From an uncultured Clostridia bacterium (GTDB lineage Bacteria; Bacillota; Clostridia; TANB77; CAG-508), in the NCBI GenBank assembly GCA_944386675.1, contig CALXBY010000008.1, positions 1 through 55,370 of the forward strand: 55,370 nt of DNA, written 5' to 3'. The translations under genes were made by a program, and so were the position numbers. Within the stretch, counting starts at the first letter, position 1. Each line of letters starts with the position of its first letter. Positions 1 through 7,078 of the stretch are shown piece after piece. The notes below the pieces were generated by a model that worked only from the letters and a program-made list of their open reading frames with translations, was not told where the DNA came from and made no database searches.

Positions 1-388
1 CTGCTGGTGCATAAAGTTTTATCATAATCATTCCAAATATCCATATAATTCCTATCAATATATATTTTGTTATATTTCCTAATACAATATGTTGTGAAAG
101 AAATACAATTCCACAATAGAACGCAGTTGTTCCTAATATACACCCTAAATGCGTTTTTAGATGAAAACCTCCTGATGCTCCTCTATAAGGTGTTAATACT
201 ATGAACATAAATAATACTTCTTTTAACATTCCTAAAATAAATGCAATGATAAATAGTAAGAAAATTTTAGGTACTTCTCCTACTATGTTTTGCAGTCCAT
301 AGTTTATTACCTCTGCTCTTTCATCATCTATTTCTGGCATTTCTTTTCTTATTCTATTAGTCAAGAATGTGCAGATTTTATCTATCAT
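1..388 (-). CDS. agrB: AgrB-like peptide-processing membrane protease (partial)
   Basis: The gene runs off the left edge; 129 codons of its N-terminal part are visible. AgrB proteins are membrane cysteine proteases that trim the AgrD precursor into a cyclic quorum-sensing peptide. The family signature is visible: YRGASGGFH with His76, followed by Cys83 in THLGC, matching the catalytic His and Cys of staphylococcal AgrB in spacing. Hydrophobic segments follow at about 40-65 and 84-125, and the visible part ends in LYAPA, where AgrB proteins usually carry a K-Y-A-P motif. The start at 388 is supported by AGAGGTG six bases upstream. An agrD gene would lie outside the window; none is seen upstream. 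Confidence 0.88.
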   Translation of the reverse strand, partial: MIDKICTFLTNRIRKEMPEIDDERAEVINYGLQNIVGEVPKIFLLFIIAFILGMLKEVLFMFIVLTPYRGASGGFHLKTHLGCILGTTAFYCGIVFLSQHIVLGNITKYILIGIIWIFGMIMIKLYAPA

Positions 389-531
389 TTTCTTCACCTC
401 TTCTTGCTAATTCGATTGTAGCACTTTTATTATTGGAGAATGTTTTTTATTTTGTAAAAAGTTCGTTTTCTTTTATAAAAATTATTTTCTATTTATTTTA
501 TAAAATAATCTTTAAGAATATAAAAAAAATA

Positions 532-552
532 GTTGAAATTCTCACTTTCAAC
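532..552 (-). terminator. Hairpin terminator after the pseudouridine synthase gene
   Basis: Seven-base arms GTTGAAA and TTTCAAC around a seven-base loop. On the minus strand a run of T follows (ATTTTTTTTAT), and T-rich sequence also follows on the plus strand, so it could work both ways. The stretch between here and the agrB start is AT-rich and holds no gene I can see. Confidence 0.65.
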
Positions 553-581
553 CACATTTTTTGATTACATTTTTTTGTTTT

Positions 582-1274
582 TCATTTTACATTTTGTTCA
601 TCTCTTAATATGCACCATGTTCCTATAGGTTCTGGTAAATCTTCAAATTCCATCTTTTCTTTAGATATAGGATGTTCAATTGTTAATTTATATGCCCATA
701 AAGCTATTTGTTTTCCTTTTCCTCTTGTTCCATATTTTTGGTCACCAAATATACTATGTCCAAAATGGGATAATTGCACTCTTATTTGGTGATGTCTTCC
801 TGTGTGTAAATTTATCCTTACTAAAGATAAATCTTTTACCTCATTATACTTTAAGACCTCATAATCTAATTTAGCTTCTTTTGCATTTTTCTTTTCTTTG
901 TTAACAACTTTACTCATATTATGTCTTTCATCTTTATATAAATAATCTATTAATGTTTCTTTTGGACTTTCAAATTTTCCATCAACAACTGCTAAATATT
1001 CTTTTTTAAAGATTTTTTCTCTTACCTGATTACTTAATCTTGAAGCTGCTTTAGAAGTTTTAGCAAATACCATAACACCACCAACAGGTCTATCTAATCT
1101 ATGTACTAGTCCTAGATACACATTTCCTGGTTTATTATATTTTTCTTTAATGTATTCTTTTACCAAAGTTAACATATCCATATCTCCTGTTTTGTCAGAC
1201 TGAGATGGTATATTAGGTATTTTTTCTACAACAATAATATGATTATCTTCATATATTACTTTTAACTTTTCCAT
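582..1274 (-). CDS. RluA-family pseudouridine synthase, short form without S4 domain
   Basis: A 230-residue RNA pseudouridine synthase of the RluA/RluD family. The catalytic motif is GLVHRLDRPVGG with the nucleophilic Asp at residue 61. Most RluD proteins have HRLDKxTSG, so the RPVGG variant marks a separate subgroup. The later motif LHTGRHHQIRVQL near residues 155-170 is also typical. There is no N-terminal S4 RNA-binding domain, which makes the protein about 70 residues shorter than RluD. It probably isomerises uridines in rRNA or tRNA; the target cannot be read from sequence. The start has AAAGGA four bases upstream. Two more synthases (rluB, rluD) lie near 45 kb. Confidence 0.88.
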   Translation of the reverse strand: MEKLKVIYEDNHIIVVEKIPNIPSQSDKTGDMDMLTLVKEYIKEKYNKPGNVYLGLVHRLDRPVGGVMVFAKTSKAASRLSNQVREKIFKKEYLAVVDGKFESPKETLIDYLYKDERHNMSKVVNKEKKNAKEAKLDYEVLKYNEVKDLSLVRINLHTGRHHQIRVQLSHFGHSIFGDQKYGTRGKGKQIALWAYKLTIEHPISKEKMEFEDLPEPIGTWCILRDEQNVK

Positions 1275-1338
1275 TTTTATCCTTTTCCAATTTTATTTCT
1301 TTTATTATCTATAATTTGTGAAAAAATTAGATATTTAG

Positions 1339-2202
1339 TTAATCTTCCCATCTGCCATAAATTCCACAAGGCAATACCAATTTAGAATTTTCCATAGGAA
1401 GTCCAATTTCTCCAGATTCTATTTTTCCTTTATATTTTTTACTTACCGTTAGCTCTAAAATATCTTCTAATACTTTACTTGAGATTCCTGTTGTATATGA
1501 ATTAATCAAAAAGAATAATGGCTTATCTGACAATACTTTTGTACACAATTCTACTAAATCATAGATGTTATTTTCAAATTGCCATACTTCGCCTTTAGCG
1601 CCTCTTCCATATGATGGTGGATCCATAATAATTGCATCATAGGTATTTCCTCTTCTAATTTCTCTATTCACAAATTTAACAACATCATCTACAATAAATC
1701 GAACTGGTCTGTCTTGCAATCCTGATGAAGTTACATTTTCTTTTGCCCAAGTAGTCATTCCTTTTGAACTATCAACATGACACACAGAAGCACCTGCTGA
1801 TAGGCATGCAACTGTTGCACCTCCAGTATATGCAAATAGATTTAACACTTTAATTTCTCTTTTTGCACTTTTAATTTTTTGTATCATCCAATCCCAATTA
1901 ACAGCTTGTTCTGGAAATAAACCTGTATGCTTAAATCCCATTGGTTTAATATTAAATATTAAGTTTTTATATTTTACTTGCCATTTGGAAGGCATCTTTT
2001 TCTTAAAATCCCATGAGCCTCCACCTGTCTTACTTCTGTTATATACAGCATTAATATCTTTCCATTTATTTGGAAAGCTTTTATTTTTCCATATAATTTG
2101 TGGGTCTGGTCTAGATAATATGACATTTCCCCATTTTTCTAACTTCTGACCATCTGCCATATCTAATATTTTATAATCTTTCCATTCATTTGCTATTTTC
2201 AT
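1339..2202 (-). CDS. RlmI-like class I SAM-dependent methyltransferase
   Basis: A Rossmann-fold methyltransferase resembling the catalytic half of RlmI/RlmK-type 23S rRNA cytosine-C5 methyltransferases. With the start used here (287 residues) SAM-binding motif I, VLNLFAYTGGAT, is at about 119-130, the acidic motif HVDSS follows, and the catalytic-loop motif DPPSYGRG is at about 194. RlmI proteins have an N-terminal PUA domain that is lacking here. The reading frame stays open up to an ATG at 2268, but family members usually begin close to the N-EWKDYKILD region, so the internal ATG at 2202 is preferred. Neither start has a well-placed ribosome-binding site: the only AGGAGG lies inside the extra N-terminal stretch. 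Substrate unknown. Confidence 0.8.
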   Translation of the reverse strand: MKIANEWKDYKILDMADGQKLEKWGNVILSRPDPQIIWKNKSFPNKWKDINAVYNRSKTGGGSWDFKKKMPSKWQVKYKNLIFNIKPMGFKHTGLFPEQAVNWDWMIQKIKSAKREIKVLNLFAYTGGATVACLSAGASVCHVDSSKGMTTWAKENVTSSGLQDRPVRFIVDDVVKFVNREIRRGNTYDAIIMDPPSYGRGAKGEVWQFENNIYDLVELCTKVLSDKPLFFLINSYTTGISSKVLEDILELTVSKKYKGKIESGEIGLPMENSKLVLPCGIYGRWED

Positions 2203-2310
2203 AATTTTTCTAAGTAGCCTAAATAAACTACTATCCCTCCTATTATTAGAATAGCAATATTTTATCATATTTTTTTAATTTTTCCAAGGGTATTTTTTCG
2301 ATTTAAATAT

Positions 2311-2434
2311 TTATGATTTCAAATATTTTAAAAATTCTTCTAATTCTATATCAGCTTGTTCTAAGATGCTTTTTAAAGTTCCTTTTGCAATTTCATATTT
2401 TTTCTGGAGGTAGTATTGGGTATTTAGAACTCAT
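2311..2434 (-). pseudogene. hicA toxin remnant with the middle deleted
   Basis: Directly after hicB, overlapping its stop codon by four bases (ATGA), a HicA-like start reads MSSKYPILPPEKI and then hits a stop. In another frame shortly after, the sequence reads IAKGTLKSILEQADIELEEF and ends EFLKYLKS, which is the usual C-terminal end of HicA (KGTLxSILxQAGLxxEEF). The middle of the roughly 60-80-residue mRNA interferase, including its catalytic histidine, is gone. The toxin is therefore dead and its antitoxin gene survives alone. Evidence is from motif resemblance only. Confidence 0.72.
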
Positions 2435-2634
2435 ATAGCCACCTCCAATGTTGTTAGATAGGTTTCTTTAGGTTGTACAATTTCTTCATTTTGTAAATAT
2501 AATTCTAATGCTTCCTTTAAATTTTTTAATGCTTCTTCTATTGTTTTCCCTTGTGATGCAACATTATTGTCAAGGCATTTTGCTACATACCATTCTTCTT
2601 CTTTTTGTATCATAACATTATATTTTATACTCAT
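2431..2634 (-). CDS. hicB: HicB-family antitoxin (orphan)
   Basis: A 67-residue protein with the compact HicB fold: a partial RNase H-like sequence starting MSIKYNVMIQKEEEW, then the typical xxAxCLDxxxASQGKTIEEALxNLKEALELYL segment. HicB proteins bind and neutralise HicA mRNA-cleaving toxins and repress their own operon. The start at 2634 has AAAGGAGC seven bases upstream, so the longer frame beginning at 2688 is not used. The partner hicA right downstream is a remnant, so HicB may now be a free regulator or a relic. Confidence 0.85.
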   Translation of the reverse strand: MSIKYNVMIQKEEEWYVAKCLDNNVASQGKTIEEALKNLKEALELYLQNEEIVQPKETYLTTLEVAI

Positions 2635-2684
2635 ATTTTTAGCTCCTTTCTTGTTACCTATTATACTTCCTTTTTTTAATAAAT

Positions 2685-2903
2685 TCAAATATTTTGCAAA
2701 ATTTTAAAGAAATTATATATCATAATTCCATTTATACTTGATAATATAATTAGTGAACATATAATAAGACTAATCCACTTATGTCCATAAATTTTTTTTA
2801 TAAACTTTTCTCCTATCTTTTCAAAGTTACTTTTTCTTTCTACATTCCAAAACTTTTTGTCGTCTTTTAATGTAAAAACGTATTCATTTGTATTTTGCAT
2901 CAT
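2685..2903 (-). CDS. Small single-pass membrane protein of unknown function
   Basis: A 72-residue ORF with a good ribosome-binding site (AGGAGGG before ATGATG). The first 45 residues are charged (KDDKKFWNVERKSNFEK), followed by one hydrophobic segment of about 22 residues at 46-68 and a short tail. The stop lies about 50 bases before the hicB start, so it could share a transcript with hicB-hicA. I do not recognise the family. The membrane topology would place the charged part in the cytoplasm. Confidence 0.55.
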   Translation of the reverse strand: MMQNTNEYVFTLKDDKKFWNVERKSNFEKIGEKFIKKIYGHKWISLIICSLIILSSINGIMIYNFFKILQNI

Positions 2904-2970
2904 TCATCCCTCCTAATATATGTATATGTATTATTTGAACTAATTATTCCTAGTTTGTTAAAAAAAAGAA

Positions 2971-3013
2971 AAGACCGTTGATAAAATATTTTCACATACT
3001 TTACCCCCGGTCC
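2971..3013 (-). terminator. Possible terminator of the 74-residue membrane ORF
   Basis: On the minus strand GACCG and CGGTC can pair around a loop of about 33 bases, and the second arm is followed by TTTTCTTTTTTTT. The loop is long, so the call rests mainly on the T run. Confidence 0.4.
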
Positions 3014-3021
3014 ACGAAGCC

Positions 3022-3246
3022 TTACGACTTCTTATTCTTTTTTCCCATACTCCATAAAGCGTGGCCTACACCTCCTGCAATGAGTGCAGGGATAATTAGT
3101 GTTATTGCCACTTCGAGCTGGAAACTTTTTACAAACTGCACAAAAGTTGCCCAGTTGTAATTAAGGAAGAACAGTGCCACTCCTATTAAATACGTCACTG
3201 CTGTCACTAAAGTAACCGCCATAATCCGTTTCACCATTTTCCACAT
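3022..3246 (-). CDS. Small two-span membrane protein, unlike neighbours in base use
   Basis: A 74-residue protein with two hydrophobic segments (about 8-30 and 45-68) and a lysine-rich end (GKKNKKS). The ribosome-binding site GAGGAGGAG is strong and a near-consensus promoter lies 33 bases upstream of the start. G and C are much more frequent than in the flanking genes, and codon 7 is CGG, which I find in no ordinary gene of the window. Holin-like size and topology are compatible, but I do not recognise a family. It is divergent from the 56-residue ORF at 3451; the two look like one small acquired insert. Confidence 0.6.
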   Translation of the reverse strand: MWKMVKRIMAVTLVTAVTYLIGVALFFLNYNWATFVQFVKSFQLEVAITLIIPALIAGGVGHALWSMGKKNKKS

Positions 3247-3278
3247 TTTTTACTCCTCCTCTTTTGATTGATACCTTA

Positions 3279-3307
3279 ATTATACTACAAATTCAGCTTT
3301 TTTTCAA
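3279..3307 (-). promoter_or_regulatory. Sigma-A type promoter for the 74-residue membrane ORF
   Basis: TTGAAA (3302-3307) and TATAAT (3279-3284) on the minus strand with a 17-base spacer. It lies about 33 bases upstream of the start at 3246. Confidence 0.75.
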
Positions 3308-3352
3308 CCTTATAGTACTTTATTAGTTTATATTTACTTATTTCTATGTTAG

Positions 3353-3381
3353 TTGCCATAATACCAATTTTATGATATAGT
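3353..3381 (+). promoter_or_regulatory. Sigma-A type promoter for the 56-residue ORF
   Basis: TTGCCA (3353-3358) and TATAGT (3376-3381), 17-base spacer. The predicted transcript starts just before a 16-base perfect palindrome CAGAGAAATTTCTCTG at 3396-3411, which could be an operator or a 5' hairpin. Confidence 0.6.
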
Positions 3382-3450
3382 ATTTTAGAATCTTGCAGAG
3401 AAATTTCTCTGTGAATTGCTTTTTATATTTACTTAAAGGAGGATATACAC

Positions 3451-3621
3451 ATGAAAAAAGCAATCTTTTTTGTTCCTGTATGCTTGGTGGTGGTAGGCCT
3501 TTTCTATCACATTGTTCAAATTCACCGACTTACAGCCGGATTAGCCGGTCGCTATCCGGGATTGTCCATAAATGGACAAATAAAAAAAGGACGTTCGAAA
3601 TACGTCCAGATGGGGAGGTAA
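3451..3621 (+). CDS. Small membrane-anchored peptide of unknown function
   Basis: A 56-residue ORF with a near-ideal ribosome-binding site (AAAGGAGG, eight bases before ATG). The N-terminal part, MKKAIFFVPVCLVVVGLFY, is a signal-anchor-like hydrophobic segment; the rest is basic (IKKGRSKYVQMGR). It uses CGA, CGC and AGG arginine codons and has much higher GC than its surroundings. The stop codon sits in the loop of a terminator hairpin. Promoter, leader palindrome, ORF and terminator make a self-contained unit of about 280 bases. No family recognised. Confidence 0.6.
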   Translation: MKKAIFFVPVCLVVVGLFYHIVQIHRLTAGLAGRYPGLSINGQIKKGRSKYVQMGR

Positions 3622-3633
3622 CTCCCCGTTTTT
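3612..3633 (+). terminator. Intrinsic terminator overlapping the stop of the 56-residue ORF
   Basis: GGGGAG (3612-3617), loop GTAA, CTCCCC (3622-3627), then G and five T. Part of the TAA stop is in the loop. Confidence 0.85.
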
Positions 3634-3670
3634 ATTATATAAGAAAAAGTTAGCTTCTATCTTAAACCTA

Positions 3671-5533
3671 TTATTGTTTTAATTTTTGGGCTAATTCTTT
3701 TGTGATTCCTTTTACTTGCATTAACTCTTCTATAGATGCTTGTTTGATTTTTTCTACGCTTCCAAATTGTTTTAATAGAGCTTGTTTTTTTGCATTTCCA
3801 ATTCCTTTTATTTCATCTAATGCTGATTTTGTGATTTCTTTATCTCTCAATTTTCTGTGATAGGTAATTGCTGTATCGTGAACTGTATCTTGGAATCTTG
3901 TAATTAATTTCATCAAATTTTCTGAAATTGGTAGTTCATTTCTGTTTTCATCCATTAATGCTCTTGTTTGATGTTTATCATTTTTTACCATACCAAATAC
4001 TTTAATGTCTAATGTTTTTTGTATTGCTTCTAACTTTTCTTTTTTGTCCTGCTCATTGATTTTTCTATCTTGCATAATCAGTCCTTTTTCTTCATTTAAA
4101 ACATTTTGAATTGCCTGCTTAGTTGCATGTATTTGTGTAATACCGCCATCTGCAAATATAACATCTGGAAGTTTTCCAAAACCTCCATTTGGATTTTCTA
4201 TAGAATGTTTTAATCTTCTAGTAACAACTTCTTCCATACATTTCGGGTCATCTTGCGAATTAACAGTTTTTATTTTAAATCTTCTAGACAAATTCTTTTT
4301 AATAACACCATCTTGCATAACACACATTCCAGCTACCATATATTCTCCAGATATATTGGAAATATCAAATGTTTCTATTTTTCTTGGTAAAATATCCATT
4401 TTTAAAACATTTTTTAACTCTAGTAAGATTTCACTTTTATCTTTTTCTTTGTTATCTAATGTAACTCTTGCATTGTTTTCTGCCATTTCTACAAACTTTA
4501 GCTTTTCACCTTTTTTTGGTGTTTTGATTTCCACTTTTTTTCCTAATTCTGTGGATAGCCAACCTTCAATTGCTTCTTTGTCTTCAATCTCTTCTCGTAT
4601 CATAATTTTACTTGGAATGTTTGGATTATCAAAATAATATTGTTTAATAAAACCTGATAGGATCTCACTATCTTCCATGTCTTTTAAGTCATTATAGAAA
4701 TATTGCTCTCTTCCTATCATTTTGCTTCCTCTTACAAAAAAGATTTCGACACAAACCTCTAAATCAGATTTGGCAATTCCAATAACATCAATACTATTTT
4801 CAGAAATGTTTGATACTTTTTGTTTACTTGATGCTCTTTCTATTGCTTGTTTTCTATCTCTTAAATATGCTGCCTTTTCATATTCCATTTTTTGAGATGC
4901 TTCTTGCATTTGTCTTTCTAAATCTTTTAAGACTTTATCTGTTTTTCCTTCCAATAAATCTATGATTTCATCTACTTGCTTCCTATATTCTTCTTTATCA
5001 ACATTTCCCATACAAGGTGCTAAACATCTACCAATATGATAATTTAAACATGGTCTTGTTCTTTCTTTTAAAGTTCTACATTGATGAATTTTATACCTTT
5101 CTTTAATAAAATCTAACATTTCTTTTGCAGCCCCAGGATTTGCATATGGTCCAAAATATTTTGCGCCATCATTTATAACTCTTCTTGTATAGTAAACTCC
5201 TGGATATTCTGATTTCACATCCACTTTTATATATGGATAAGTTTTATCATCTTTTAATAATACATTAAATTTGGGTCTATTCTTTTTAATCAAATTACAT
5301 TCCAAAATTAATGCCTCTGCCTCATTATCCACCACAATATATTCGAAATGATCTATTAAAGAAACCATTTTTTCAATTCTTGCGGTTTTATTTGTTTTTC
5401 TAAAATATTGTCTAACACGATTTTTTAGTGATATGGCTTTTCCTACATATATAATTTTATCATCTTTGTCATGCATAATATAAACACCAGGTTTTCCTGG
5501 CAGTTTTTTTAATTCTTCTTCAATATTAAACAT
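3671..5533 (-). CDS. uvrC: Excinuclease ABC subunit C
   Basis: UvrC makes the two incisions flanking DNA damage during nucleotide excision repair after UvrAB has loaded. The 620-residue length is normal. Visible domains: GIY-YIG nuclease at the N-terminus (GVYIMHDKDDKIIYVGKA, residues 15-32), the cysteine-rich linker, a UVR helix pair (MEYEKAAYLRDRK, about 216-228), the RNase H-like 5' nuclease domain (FDISNISGEYMVAGM; DVIFADGG), and two C-terminal helix-hairpin-helix motifs (IKGIGNAKKQALL, VKGITKELAQKL). It lies downstream of hpt with a hairpin between them. The start has GAAGGA upstream. Confidence 0.97.
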   Translation of the reverse strand: MFNIEEELKKLPGKPGVYIMHDKDDKIIYVGKAISLKNRVRQYFRKTNKTARIEKMVSLIDHFEYIVVDNEAEALILECNLIKKNRPKFNVLLKDDKTYPYIKVDVKSEYPGVYYTRRVINDGAKYFGPYANPGAAKEMLDFIKERYKIHQCRTLKERTRPCLNYHIGRCLAPCMGNVDKEEYRKQVDEIIDLLEGKTDKVLKDLERQMQEASQKMEYEKAAYLRDRKQAIERASSKQKVSNISENSIDVIGIAKSDLEVCVEIFFVRGSKMIGREQYFYNDLKDMEDSEILSGFIKQYYFDNPNIPSKIMIREEIEDKEAIEGWLSTELGKKVEIKTPKKGEKLKFVEMAENNARVTLDNKEKDKSEILLELKNVLKMDILPRKIETFDISNISGEYMVAGMCVMQDGVIKKNLSRRFKIKTVNSQDDPKCMEEVVTRRLKHSIENPNGGFGKLPDVIFADGGITQIHATKQAIQNVLNEEKGLIMQDRKINEQDKKEKLEAIQKTLDIKVFGMVKNDKHQTRALMDENRNELPISENLMKLITRFQDTVHDTAITYHRKLRDKEITKSALDEIKGIGNAKKQALLKQFGSVEKIKQASIEELMQVKGITKELAQKLKQ

Positions 5534-5560
5534 TTTAATTTCATTCCTTCATTGTTAAAA

Positions 5561-5599
5561 GAAAGGCTTATATTTCTTCTCAAATTTATAAGTCTTTCT
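5561..5599 (-). terminator. Hairpin between hpt and uvrC
   Basis: Imperfect inverted repeat GAAAG-x-CTTATA / TATAAG-x-CTTTC around about 15 bases; on the minus strand it is followed by TTTTAAC. It would end or attenuate hpt transcription before uvrC. Confidence 0.55.
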
Positions 5600-5623
5600 T
5601 TCATCTTTTATTCATTTTCTTTT

Positions 5624-6142
5624 TTAAAATTCTTCTTCACTTTCAACATAACCGATATATGGTAGGTTTCTATAATTTTGATTGTAATCTAAACCATAAC
5701 CTACTACAAATTTATCTTCTATTCCAAATCCAATATATTCTACATCTAATTCTTTTGTTCTTCTAGATGGTTTGCTAAGTAAAGTTGCAATCTTCAAACT
5801 GTTTGGTTTTTTTAGCATAAAATAATCTTTTAAAAAGGCTAATGTTGTTCCTGTATCGATAATATCTTCTACAATTAAAACATCTTTTCCTTCTATACTA
5901 TTTTTAATGTCTTTTACAATTTTTACTTTTCCTGTACTTTCTGTTCCTTCATAACTAGATACTTCTATAAATTCAAATTGTACTTTTGTTTTTAATCTCT
6001 TTGCTAATTCTACCATGAATACAACAGAACCTTTTAAGATTCCAATTAATATGATTTCTTTTCCTTCGTAATCTTTGTCTATTTGTTTTGCCATCTCTTC
6101 TAGTCTTTTTTCGATTCTTGTTTCATTAATCAATACATTCAT
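5624..6142 (-). CDS. hpt: Hypoxanthine phosphoribosyltransferase
   Basis: Salvages hypoxanthine and guanine to IMP and GMP using PRPP. The 172 residues match the usual size. The PRPP-binding loop VLIVEDIIDTGTT is at 88-100 and the flexible-loop region SSYEGTESTGKVKI at about 62-75. Near the C-terminus the sequence KFVVGYGLDYNQNYRNLPYIG is the typical purine-binding end of this family. The start at 6142 has an AAAGGGG site upstream. Transcribed toward uvrC. Confidence 0.95.
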   Translation of the reverse strand: MNVLINETRIEKRLEEMAKQIDKDYEGKEIILIGILKGSVVFMVELAKRLKTKVQFEFIEVSSYEGTESTGKVKIVKDIKNSIEGKDVLIVEDIIDTGTTLAFLKDYFMLKKPNSLKIATLLSKPSRRTKELDVEYIGFGIEDKFVVGYGLDYNQNYRNLPYIGYVESEEEF

Positions 6143-6234
6143 GCCTATTCCCCTTTCTTAGAATACATTCGTTTCTTATATGTTATCACTATTATACATT
6201 AAATTAATAATTATATCAACCAGTAGAACAGTAA

Positions 6235-6270
6235 AAAAGCAAGTTACCCAAATGAGGATAACTTGCTTTT
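6235..6270. terminator. Bidirectional terminator with a 12-base stem
   Basis: Perfect arms AAAAGCAAGTTA (6235-6246) and TAACTTGCTTTT (6259-6270) around a 12-base loop. It separates the 42-residue ORF unit from hpt and works for the minus-strand transcript. Confidence 0.85.
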
Positions 6271-6327
6271 CTCACATACAAACTAAGACTTTCTACAAAT
6301 GAGTAGAAATCAATTTAGGCAGTCTCT

Positions 6328-6456
6328 TTATTCAAAAGAGTCCAGTCCCCAGTATGGTTGTGTCCGAATCTTTTCAGATTCTTCTGTTTCATCATAAGAG
6401 TTGAGTCCCAACGTTTCCTGTTCACTAAAAAGCTCTTTTAAAATATTGTTAGCCAT
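6328..6456 (-). CDS. 42-residue acidic protein downstream of an attenuator
   Basis: The peptide begins MANNILKELFSEQETLG and ends YWGLDSFE; it is acidic and soluble, with no membrane segment. AAAGGA lies four bases before the ATG. Codon choice (CTG, CTC, CGG, GAC) and GC differ from the host genes. Codon 31 is CGG; if the ribosome shifted +1 there, the product would instead continue for 18 codons to a stop at 6315-6317. It is the only ORF of notable size behind a structured leader with a leader peptide, so the unit is regulated by translation or by ribosome stalling. I do not recognise the protein. Confidence 0.55.
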   Translation of the reverse strand: MANNILKELFSEQETLGLNSYDETEESEKIRTQPYWGLDSFE

Positions 6457-6562
6457 ATTTTCCTTTCCCTACTCACTTTATTGTGTTCGTTCCCAAATAT
6501 ATCATTGGCTAAAAGATATATTTTTGTCTAACTTTCAAGACCGGGCTTTTTTTATATTTTTT

Positions 6563-6640
6563 GTACATAGAAAAATAGGCTAAAAAAACTGCCTCAGTTT
6601 ATATATGAGGTGCCTTACCTGCACCTATTTTTCAATGTAC
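6563..6640 (-). promoter_or_regulatory. Attenuator with mutually exclusive hairpins
   Basis: On the minus strand AGGTGC can pair with GCACCT (anti-terminator), while CCTCA in the same segment can pair with the downstream TGAGG, which is followed by CAGTTTTTTT (terminator). An outer 17-base pair of arms (6563-6579 and 6624-6640, two mismatches) encloses both. The stop codon of the leader peptide sits between the two AGGTGC/GCACCT arms, so a ribosome at that point would decide which hairpin forms. Confidence 0.65.
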
Positions 6641-6656
6641 AGCAACTTTGTTGCAT
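6615..6656 (-). CDS. 13-residue leader peptide of the attenuator
   Basis: ATG to TAA encodes MQQSCCTLKNRCR, rich in Cys and Arg. The predicted transcription start coincides with the ATG, so it would be translated from a leaderless mRNA. A short leader peptide ending inside an attenuator is the layout used upstream of several antibiotic-resistance genes (tet(M), erm, ABC-F types) that sense stalled ribosomes. Which signal acts here is not visible. Confidence 0.5.
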   Translation of the reverse strand: MQQSCCTLKNRCR

Positions 6657-6662
6657 GGCTAT

Positions 6663-6691
6663 ATTATACCACTTTTTATTTGCTGTTTCAA
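6663..6691 (-). promoter_or_regulatory. Near-consensus sigma-A promoter of the leader-peptide unit
   Basis: TTGAAA (6686-6691) and TATAAT (6663-6668) on the minus strand with a 17-base spacer. The expected start point is near 6656. Confidence 0.8.
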
Positions 6692-6752
6692 ATCTATATT
6701 TTTAAGCAATTTTAAATTTTTTTATTAGGACTTGCTTATTTTTTCATTTTAG

Positions 6753-6758
6753 TATAAT
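6753..6758 (+). promoter_or_regulatory. -10 box of the glmS promoter
   Basis: TATAAT, followed by a second overlapping ATAAT. The -35 region is poor (ACTTGC at 17 bases). It lies about 70 bases upstream of the ribozyme cleavage site. Confidence 0.5.
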
Positions 6759-6825
6759 ATAATAGCAGTAAATTAAAAGTATGCAAAAAATTTTTTTAGA
6801 AAGGAGTGTAAAATTATTAAATATT

Positions 6826-6965
6826 AGCGCCTGGACACAATTTATTTTGTGTTGACGAGGTTCAGGGTTATCGAAAGATTCGGCGGATGCCCTGATGGCT
6901 TTTGCTTATGGTCATGAGTATTGATTAAAGAGCAGTAGTAATACTGTAACAAAGCTCAATACATA
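6826..6965 (+). ncRNA. glmS ribozyme (GlcN6P riboswitch)
   Basis: Self-cleaving RNA that cuts itself when glucosamine-6-phosphate binds, which destabilises the glmS mRNA. The conserved core is plain: the cleavage site between A6826 and G6827 in ATTA-GCGCC, the P1/P2 segments TTGACGAGG and TTATCGA, and TCGGCGGATGCCC. A 3' domain follows with P3 arms GTATTGA (6918-6924) and TCAATAC (6956-6962) and P4 arms GAGC and GCTC. Placement directly upstream of glmS fits. Roughly 115 further bases lie between the ribozyme and the start codon and contain only AT-rich sequence and a small hairpin at 7042-7062. Confidence 0.96.
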
Positions 6966-7078
6966 TAGGTTTTATTTGCATACCTTTAATTCCAACATTC
7001 TCTTTTTTATTAGAGAACAATCATTATTAAAAATTTATAATAAGCAATCATGACAATTGCTTGAATGGAGGATTTATT

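Noticed and set aside
3226-3228. CGG in the 74-residue membrane ORF as a further shift site
   Set aside because: A +1 shift there leads to a poor sequence and an early stop, while the zero frame gives a clean two-span membrane protein. The ORF looks foreign, so arginine is the simpler reading.
3393-3653. 86-residue frame over the 56-residue ORF
   Set aside because: No ribosome-binding site; it is a shadow. The 56-residue frame has AAAGGAGG, a signal-anchor sequence and a terminator at its stop.
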